A model generated the notes under the pieces. It was given only the letters and a program-made list of their open reading frames with translations. It did not search any database and was not told where the DNA came from. From Akkermansiaceae bacterium (GTDB lineage: Bacteria > Verrucomicrobiota > Verrucomicrobiia > Verrucomicrobiales > Akkermansiaceae), in NCBI GenBank assembly GCA_023300205.1, contig JALZVD010000149.1:1-19450 (forward strand): DNA of 19,450 nucleotides, given 5' to 3'. A program made the translations under genes and the position numbers. This document shows, one piece after another, positions 14,207 through 19,450 of this stretch (positions are counted from its first letter, which is position 1; every line of letters starts with the position of its first letter).

Positions 14207-15907
14207 ATGACGCTGACTAGCCAAGAACCTACCTATGTAATCGGTCACTTAAACCCAGATGCAGATGCGATCTGTGCGGCAATAGGATATGCCGAGTATT
14301 TACGCGTGGCTGAAGGGGTGAATGCTGAGGCATTACGCTGTGGTACTGTGCCAGCACGAGTTAAATGGGTGCTGGAACAAGCTGGTCAGGAGGCACCTAA
14401 GTTGGTGACTGATGTCCGCACTACTGCTGAGCTAATCAGTGATAAGTGTACATTGACGGTGTCTGAGGGAGATACATTTCTTAAAGTCTATAATACGATG
14501 CAGGAGAGTGGAGAAGAATCTTTACCTGTAGTCTCTGAGGATGGAGAGATATTAGGGATTCTGGATTTCACTCAACTGATGCAGTTATTGATGCCTCGTA
14601 ATGTGACTGGTTCTGCGGGAGTGAAGACGGTGTATGTTTCACCGCAGAAAATTTTAGAATCCCTGAAAGGGAGGTCTATGGGAGCGCCTATATCAGACAG
14701 AGAAGAGGAGTTAATTATGTTTGTGGGAGCTTCAAGTGAGGCGACTACTAGGGAGGGTTTACTGAGAGATGCGAAAGAGGGGATCTCTAAGGCGCAGTTA
14801 GTGATTTGTGGGGATAGAGTGAAGCTACAAAAAGTGGCGGTGGAGAACCATGTACGAATCCTCGTGATGACGGGTGGATTTGATTTGTGCCCGGACATGA
14901 AAGAACAGGCGAAGAAGAACGGGGTTATGATCATCGCTTGTGAGTATGACACAGCGACTACGGTGCAGCTGATTCGCTGTTCTAAGATGGTTGATACGGC
15001 TCTGGGTGGTGAGTTTCTCTGTGTGGAAGGGAATGAGGCGGTGTCTGATATCAGTAAGAGACTTAGTGCTGTGAAGCAGGAGATTTTTCCTGTGGTGAAG
15101 CCAGAGACAAGAGAGCTGATGGGTGTATTCACTAAGGCTGATCTTGTATCTCCACCGCAGACGAAGATTGTGATGGTGGATCATAATGAGTATTCTCAGG
15201 CGGTGAAGGGTATTGAAGAAGCTGAAGTGGTTGAGGTGATCGATCACCACAGACTGGGCGGTAATATTGTCTCACGTGGGCCGATACGTTTTCTCAATGA
15301 GCCAGTTGGATCCTCATCGACGCTGATTGCTAGAAAATTTAAGACCTATGATGTAAGTTTGTCAAAAGGTGTGGCGCTTTGCCTGATAGCAGGCCTCATT
15401 TCAGATACATTGAATCTAACTTCTCCAACTACTACGGAATTGGACAAGGAGATTTTAAGTTGGTTGTGTGTAATTGCAGAAATTGATGCAGACAAGTTTA
15501 CGACTGATTTATTTGCTTCTGGATCACTACTTCACATGGGAACTGTGGACGAGCTGATGAATACTGACAGGAAAGAGTTCGATGAAGGGGGGAAATATAT
15601 CAGTATCGCACAGGTAGAGGAGATCTGTTTGGATGCCTTTGATAAGCGTAGAGTTGAGATGGAGCAGGGTCTCGAAGATCTGATTGCGAAGAAAGGTTAT
15701 GATTTAGCACTTGTGGCGGTCACTGATATAACCAAGCATTATAGTTTGATTCTGGCGAGAGGAGATGAGCGTGTGATTAAGGCTTTGGCTTTTGAGCATC
15801 GTTCGGATGGAGTGATCGTAGCTGAGGGAGTAGTTAGCCGTAAGAAACAAATCTTTCCTGCTGTGAGTGACGCGGTTCTCGGAGCAGGGGCGATGACGTT
15901 ATCATAA
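14207..15907 (+). CDS. manganese-dependent inorganic pyrophosphatase, family II, with CBS and DRTGG domains
   Basis: A 566-residue family II pyrophosphatase with a regulatory insert. Residues 13-20 (GHLNPDAD) give the metal ligands His14, Asp18 and Asp20. Further ligands are Asp325 in MVDHNEYS and the DHH motif at 346-348 (VIDHHRLGG). The insert at about 70-315 fits two CBS domains around a DRTGG domain, the architecture of the nucleotide-regulated CBS-PPase; LPVVSEDGEILGILDFTQL at 106-124 is a clear CBS strand-turn-helix. A C-terminal DHHA2 domain completes the enzyme. It hydrolyses PPi to orthophosphate, and adenine nucleotides bound to CBS domains typically change its activity. Its divergent neighbour is hprK, which itself can use or release PPi, though a functional link is only an inference. 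proB follows 25 bp downstream. Confidence 0.94.
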   Translation: MTLTSQEPTYVIGHLNPDADAICAAIGYAEYLRVAEGVNAEALRCGTVPARVKWVLEQAGQEAPKLVTDVRTTAELISDKCTLTVSEGDTFLKVYNTMQESGEESLPVVSEDGEILGILDFTQLMQLLMPRNVTGSAGVKTVYVSPQKILESLKGRSMGAPISDREEELIMFVGASSEATTREGLLRDAKEGISKAQLVICGDRVKLQKVAVENHVRILVMTGGFDLCPDMKEQAKKNGVMIIACEYDTATTVQLIRCSKMVDTALGGEFLCVEGNEAVSDISKRLSAVKQEIFPVVKPETRELMGVFTKADLVSPPQTKIVMVDHNEYSQAVKGIEEAEVVEVIDHHRLGGNIVSRGPIRFLNEPVGSSSTLIARKFKTYDVSLSKGVALCLIAGLISDTLNLTSPTTTELDKEILSWLCVIAEIDADKFTTDLFASGSLLHMGTVDELMNTDRKEFDEGGKYISIAQVEEICLDAFDKRRVEMEQGLEDLIAKKGYDLALVAVTDITKHYSLILARGDERVIKALAFEHRSDGVIVAEGVVSRKKQIFPAVSDAVLGAGAMTLS

Positions 15908-15932
15908 TTATAATAGACTGTCATTTCTGAGC

Positions 15933-16694
15933 ATGAAAACGGTGATTATTAAGATAGGGACTGGTGTCCTTACGAGAGAAAGCGATGGTTGCTTAGACCA
16001 GGATTCATTGGTGCGCTTGGTGAAGGCTGTGGCTGGTGTAGCTGAGCAGGGTTACCGTGTGATGATGGTCTCTAGTGGGGCAGTAGGAGCCGGCATTTCT
16101 GGGTTAGGTCTGCATGAATACCCATCTGATATTGTAACACGCCAGGCTTGTGCGGCAGTTGGGCAGACGCGGTTAATGCATGGCTATGAAGATCTCTTCA
16201 GGGGTTATGGATACAGTGTGGCACAGTTGCTACTCACTGCAGAAGATTTCAATGACGAGAAACGCAGTGGCAGAGTCCGTGATACTTTAGGTCGGCTCAA
16301 TGAGATAGGAAATATCATCCCTATTATTAATGAGAATGATTCGATCTCGGTCAAAGAAATTAGTATGGGGGATAATGATATGCTCTCGTCTAGGGTTGCT
16401 AGCTTAGTGGGTGCAGAATTACTTATCTTGATGTCCACTATCGATGGTCTTATCTCACCGGAGACAAATGAGGTGGTTAAGGAAATCACAGATGTTGAAT
16501 CGGTGCTTAACTACGCGCGTGGCGATAGTGGTAAGTTCTCTATAGGAGGAATGGCGTCTAAGTTACAGGCTGTGAAACGGACCGTTGACTCAGGGATAGA
16601 GACCGTCATTATGAACGGGGGATGTCCGGAGAGGCTCGCTGATGTAGTCTCTGGGAGAGAAGGAGCTTTGTGTAGCAGATTTAAAGCTAGGTAG
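15933..16694 (+). CDS. proB: glutamate 5-kinase, short form without PUA domain
   Basis: A 253-residue amino-acid kinase. It makes gamma-glutamyl phosphate from glutamate and ATP, the first step of proline synthesis. The N-terminal strand IIKIGTGVL (Lys7), the SSGAVGAG loop at 47-54, the NENDSIS glutamate-binding loop at 133-139, GDNDMLSS at 147-153 and GGMASKLQA at 205-213 are all family hallmarks. The protein stops after the kinase domain, so the PUA domain present in the long enzymes (about 360-370 residues) is absent. Such short forms are known, but the missing PUA bears on its oligomer state and feedback control. It is probably co-transcribed with the pyrophosphatase gene 25 bp upstream. 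It is convergent with the SurA-like gene, with a 20-bp gap and no visible terminator. Confidence 0.95.
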   Translation: MKTVIIKIGTGVLTRESDGCLDQDSLVRLVKAVAGVAEQGYRVMMVSSGAVGAGISGLGLHEYPSDIVTRQACAAVGQTRLMHGYEDLFRGYGYSVAQLLLTAEDFNDEKRSGRVRDTLGRLNEIGNIIPIINENDSISVKEISMGDNDMLSSRVASLVGAELLILMSTIDGLISPETNEVVKEITDVESVLNYARGDSGKFSIGGMASKLQAVKRTVDSGIETVIMNGGCPERLADVVSGREGALCSRFKAR

Positions 16695-16714
16695 GTTAAG
16701 CGTAGGGTTCTTGG

Positions 16715-17716
16715 TTACTTGTACTTGATGAGGGCTTTGCTGCGGAGTCTGTCGAGGTAGCGATTGAACCTGACAGAGGATTTTGCGTTTTGGACAGCTT
16801 GCTCCATTTGTGGACTGACCTTGGCAAGTGCTGGAGATGGACCGTCAATTTTGCGTGTGACACGGATGATCTGATATCCGCCAGCGTCTAGTTGGATAGG
16901 CCCGATAACGGAGCCAACAGGTTCGGTGAAGAGAGCAAAGCTTACGTCTGGGCGTAGATCAGTGCGTTTACAGTGTTTTTGTTTGCCACCTTGGTCAGCG
17001 AAGGCGTCTTCTGAGTATTCTTTGGCGATTTCTGCAAAGTTTGCTCCGTTCTTGATTTTAGTAGCGAGATTTTCTGCGAGTTCTTTCTGAGTTTCTGGGG
17101 TTGCTAAAAGATCGTCATCATTGGTTGTAGGGATATAGATTTTTTCGAAATCGATTTGATCTTTGGAGCGATCACGCATGTCTCTTTTGTGCTTATTGTA
17201 TTCAGCTACAAGTTCTTCCTGAGTAGCGGGGGTCGGGTCATTGAAGTGCTGAGCACGCATGGCCTGACCGATGAGCTTATCTTTAGTGAGTTGAAAGTAT
17301 CTGGTGTAGGAGAGGTTTGAATCTTTGAGCTGCTCACGGAATTTGGCTTCGTTGCCTTCATAACTTCTGTCTATCTGGCGTTTGATGTCCGCTTTGATAG
17401 CGTGTTCAGGAATCTGAGCTCCAATTGCGTTAAATTCATGAATGATGAGTTGGCGATTGATGAGTTCATCGAGGATTTTTCTCTTACTTTTAGCTAACTC
17501 GGCATTAAATGTTGCGCCCATGCGTGGGTGTTTCATTGCGAGGCGAGATCTGATAGGTCCAAGCATGAAGGCTACTTCATTGATGGTGACAACTCTGCCA
17601 TTTGCGATAGCTGCAATGCCATTTATTTTCTTAGGTGCAGCAATTGCTATAGGAGCAATTACTGGTGTCAAAATACTAATAGCTAGAGCAATGGTGAGGG
17701 TGTTTAAGATCTTCAT
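16715..17716 (-). CDS. SurA/PpiC-type periplasmic peptidylprolyl isomerase (foldase)
   Basis: A 333-residue secreted protein. The signal peptide is about residues 1-27 (hydrophobic core ALAISILTPVI, ending AIAIAAP). A SurA-like N-terminal domain, about 34-155, begins AAIANGRVVTINEV and contains the ILDELINRQLIIHE helix. A single parvulin (PpiC) domain covers about 188-290, with FEKIYIP, FAEIAKEYSED and GGYQIIRVTRKIDG as its landmarks. Classical SurA has two parvulin domains, so this is closer to a one-domain SurA/PrsA type. It should help fold outer-membrane or secreted proteins in the periplasm, such as the receptor and OmpA lipoprotein seen here. It lies 88 bp downstream of the YmdB-type gene. 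The functional pairing with envelope clients is inferred. Confidence 0.92.
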   Translation of the reverse strand: MKILNTLTIALAISILTPVIAPIAIAAPKKINGIAAIANGRVVTINEVAFMLGPIRSRLAMKHPRMGATFNAELAKSKRKILDELINRQLIIHEFNAIGAQIPEHAIKADIKRQIDRSYEGNEAKFREQLKDSNLSYTRYFQLTKDKLIGQAMRAQHFNDPTPATQEELVAEYNKHKRDMRDRSKDQIDFEKIYIPTTNDDDLLATPETQKELAENLATKIKNGANFAEIAKEYSEDAFADQGGKQKHCKRTDLRPDVSFALFTEPVGSVIGPIQLDAGGYQIIRVTRKIDGPSPALAKVSPQMEQAVQNAKSSVRFNRYLDRLRSKALIKYK

Positions 17717-17773
17717 TTTGTTGTTATATTTTGGGGTAAACTAATACTTCTATAATGCGCTATAATCTCATAA

Positions 17774-17811
17774 AATAAAGAGATATATTGTTAATATTTT
17801 GGGATTATCTC
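17774..17811 (-). terminator. weak possible terminator after the YmdB-type gene
   Basis: On the minus strand, GAGATA (overlapping the stop) can pair with TATCTC at 17780-17785, with an AT-rich 20-nt interior that itself has a short AATATT hairpin, followed by TTTATTTT. The stem is only 6 bp and AT-rich, so this is a weak call. Confidence 0.3.
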
Positions 17812-18608
17812 ATTTCGCTAGGTGATAACAAGTGATTGTAACGTTCAACATGGGTGGCGCGTCCTGATGTTTGATCTATATCTACGATCATGCCACAGAG
17901 TCTAACTGGGCCTTTTGCTACTGGGAATCTTGTTGGTAGTCCCGTTTTAAATCTCCAGACAATACTTTCTACGTTTCTGCCTAGGACTGAAATTTCTGGT
18001 CCACACATTCCTGCATCTGTAAGGTGAGCAGTTCCGTTAGGCAGGATCCGTTCGTCTGCAGTCTGAACATGGGTGTGGGTGCCTACAACTGCAGAGACTT
18101 TGCCATCTAGATGAAATCCCATAGCGATGCTCTCACTGGTGGTTTCAGCATGAAAGTCTAGGAAGATGATTTTGACGTCTTCATCTTGTGAGAGCCGAGT
18201 TACTTCTTTCTCTACGACTGTGAAGGGGTTTTCGAGGGGGGGATTCATGAATGTTCTGCCTTGGGCGTTTAGCACAGCAATTTTTCCGAATTCTGTCTCA
18301 AGAACGACTGATCCGGCGCCTGGTGTGTCTGGTGGGTAGTTTATCGGGCGTAGGATCTTGGGTTCATTGGGTAGGTAGTCGAGTAGTTCGCGCTGGTCCC
18401 AGACATGATCTCCGGTGGTGATGACTTGGACACCAGCGGCAAATAGTTCTTTGGCTATTTTGGGTGTGATACCTCTGCCGCCAGCGGAATTTTCTCCATT
18501 AACGATGCTGAAATCGATGTTGTGTTTACGTTTGATATGGGCAAGTTGGTTAATGACTGCTTTTCTGCCGGGTTCACCGACAATATCTCCAAGAAAAAGA
18601 ATGCGCAT
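17805..18608 (-). CDS. YmdB-family metallophosphoesterase (TIGR00282), cyclic-nucleotide phosphodiesterase type
   Basis: A 267-residue protein. Metal ligands are visible in order: Asp8 in FLGDIVGEPGR, Glu39 and Asn40 in NGENSAGG, TTGDHVWD at 64-71, His153 in FHAETTSE, and His178/His180 in GTHTHVQT. The family includes Bacillus YmdB, a 2',3'-cyclic-nucleotide 2'-phosphodiesterase active on cyclic nucleotides and tied to biofilm and motility decisions. The residue at position 67, Asn in the usual GNHxWD, is Asp here (GDHVWD). Whether this changes metal binding cannot be judged from sequence. It is cytoplasmic, with no signal peptide. The divergent neighbour is the amidase gene and the downstream neighbour is the SurA-like gene. 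Confidence 0.9.
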   Translation of the reverse strand: MRILFLGDIVGEPGRKAVINQLAHIKRKHNIDFSIVNGENSAGGRGITPKIAKELFAAGVQVITTGDHVWDQRELLDYLPNEPKILRPINYPPDTPGAGSVVLETEFGKIAVLNAQGRTFMNPPLENPFTVVEKEVTRLSQDEDVKIIFLDFHAETTSESIAMGFHLDGKVSAVVGTHTHVQTADERILPNGTAHLTDAGMCGPEISVLGRNVESIVWRFKTGLPTRFPVAKGPVRLCGMIVDIDQTSGRATHVERYNHLLSPSEMR

Positions 18609-18647
18609 TTGATCTGAGTGTCGTATATAGTTTGTAGCAGAGTATTT

Positions 18648-18670
18648 GCTCCTATAGGAATTATGGGAGC
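18648..18670. repeat. 8-bp inverted repeat in the YmdB/amidase divergent spacer
   Basis: GCTCCTAT (18648-18655) pairs with ATGGGAGC (18663-18670), with one G-T pair if read as RNA, around a 7-nt loop. There is no T-run after it on either strand. It lies in the 119-bp spacer (18609-18727) that should hold both divergent promoters, so an operator or 5' leader fold is possible. Confidence 0.45.
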
Positions 18671-18727
18671 GCTAGCTTGATCCGCTGCGGAGAGAGAAAC
18701 ATAGGAATACAGCAGAGACCAGAATAT

Positions 18728-19450
18728 ATGAGCGACAAGAAACAAAAATCATATGCCTTAGAAGTGACACTTGTGGTGTTAGTCATTGTTATTGCATTTG
18801 TGGTGCAAGGAGTAATCCAGTCAGCGAATCCTCCAGAGGTTCCTGAATTATCTGGTGGGGGAAAGACTGCGTTTGAAGATAGAGGTGTAGATGGCGGGGA
18901 TGAAACGACTGAATCAAAGAAGCTGGATAGGGTTCCTGAGGAATATAATGCGTCTTTGACAGATCTGGCAGTGGCGCCGGACTGGAATCAGTTAGATGCG
19001 TATCAGTATACTATTACTAGAGAGGATTTTGAGCGTGAACTTGAGGATGTCTATACGATAAAAGGGAAGTGGAGAGATTGGATTACGACTACTGACGAGT
19101 CTGCGATGATTCGTAGATCGGCGGTAGATGGAGCAGAGCTTTTTGAATTGTTTTTTGCGACTGAGGTTAAGGAAGAGCGACCACCGAAATTCTGGAGAAA
19201 CCGTGATGAGATTGTGGTTAATGATCCTTTGAGGCCTTTGATAGGTTTAAGGATTGTGATTGATCCTGGGCATATAGGCGGGGAATTTGCAGATGTTGAG
19301 GAGCGGGATTTTGTTTACAAGGATTCGCCTCCTGTAAGGGAAGGTAATTTGACTTTAAAAGTGGCTAAGATGCTAGCTGGGCAACTGGAGACCCTAGGTG
19401 CTGAGGTGACCTTGACTAGGGAGTATCTCAAACCAGTGAATATGAAGCGG
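18728..19450 (+). CDS. N-acetylmuramoyl-L-alanine amidase (Amidase_3/AmiC type), N-terminal part (runs off right edge)
   Basis: An open frame of 241 codons from the ATG at 18728 to the window edge without a stop. Residues about 11-30 (LEVTLVVLVIVIAFVVQGV) form a single N-terminal membrane anchor or uncleaved signal. A 140-residue region of unclear fold follows, with acidic stretches and a KFWRNRDE segment. Then the amidase core starts: RIVIDPGHIGG at 175-185 with the zinc ligand His182, and PPVREGNLTLKVAKML at 201-216, whose Glu205 corresponds to the Zn-binding glutamate of Amidase_3. The VTLTRE motif at 227-232 also fits. The enzyme cleaves the bond between muramic acid and the stem peptide, remodelling peptidoglycan in the periplasm. 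The remaining catalytic part lies beyond the window. Confidence 0.9.
   Translation, partial: MSDKKQKSYALEVTLVVLVIVIAFVVQGVIQSANPPEVPELSGGGKTAFEDRGVDGGDETTESKKLDRVPEEYNASLTDLAVAPDWNQLDAYQYTITREDFERELEDVYTIKGKWRDWITTTDESAMIRRSAVDGAELFELFFATEVKEERPPKFWRNRDEIVVNDPLRPLIGLRIVIDPGHIGGEFADVEERDFVYKDSPPVREGNLTLKVAKMLAGQLETLGAEVTLTREYLKPVNMKR

Noticed and set aside
14572..15132. Minus-strand ORF of 186 codons inside the pyrophosphatase gene
   Set aside because: It is antisense to the CBS/DRTGG insert; Ser/Thr-rich translation without any motif.

Overview
The window looks like an ordinary chromosomal stretch from a Gram-negative bacterium, most likely a member of the Verrucomicrobiota or another PVC-group relative. 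This placement is an inference from gene content, not from a marker gene. The signs are outer-membrane proteins (a TonB-dependent receptor, an OmpA-type lipoprotein, a SurA-like chaperone), a menG-type methyltransferase, an HprK/HPr/enzyme I set with no sugar permease in view, a CBS-domain family II pyrophosphatase, and moderate to low GC. No start codon has a well-placed Shine-Dalgarno sequence. I see no rRNA, tRNA, CRISPR array, insertion sequence or prophage.

Layout. (1) 1-2587, minus strand: a likely operon of an IscA/ErpA-type Fe-S carrier, a SirB1/transglutaminase-like protein, a monoacylglycerol-lipase-like hydrolase and the start of a two-TM membrane protein that leaves the window. 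(2) 2919-4538, plus strand: a low-complexity charged protein of unknown function with a strong terminator, then an OmpA/glycine-zipper lipoprotein with its own terminator. (3) 4684-6777, minus strand: a TonB-dependent siderophore-type receptor ending in a UUCG-loop terminator. (4) 6778-7082: a shared divergent control region rich in palindromes. (5) 7083-9879, plus strand: a protein built from five tandem HTH-like modules plus a Cys4 tail, then bioD, a GNAT acetyltransferase and menG. (6) 9876-14051, minus strand: hprK, ptsH, ptsI and a secreted HExxH metallopeptidase-like protein, whose end overlaps the end of menG by 4 bp. (7) 14207-16694, plus strand: CBS/DRTGG pyrophosphatase and a short proB. 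(8) 16715-18608, minus strand: a SurA/PpiC-type foldase and a YmdB-type phosphodiesterase. (9) 18728 to the right edge, plus strand: the N-terminal part of an N-acetylmuramoyl-L-alanine amidase.

How they fit together. HprK, HPr (His15 and Ser46 both at canonical positions) and enzyme I form a complete phosphorylation and sensing module, but no EII component is nearby, which suggests a regulatory PTS. The receptor, OmpA lipoprotein, SurA-like protein and amidase are envelope functions. BioD, MenG, ProB, pyrophosphatase and the Fe-S carrier are housekeeping metabolism. The least expected objects are the tandem-HTH/Cys4 protein with its palindrome-rich upstream region, the two overlapping 12-bp palindromes just before ptsI, and the low-complexity protein at 2919. 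I found no convincing multi-gene system of a new type.
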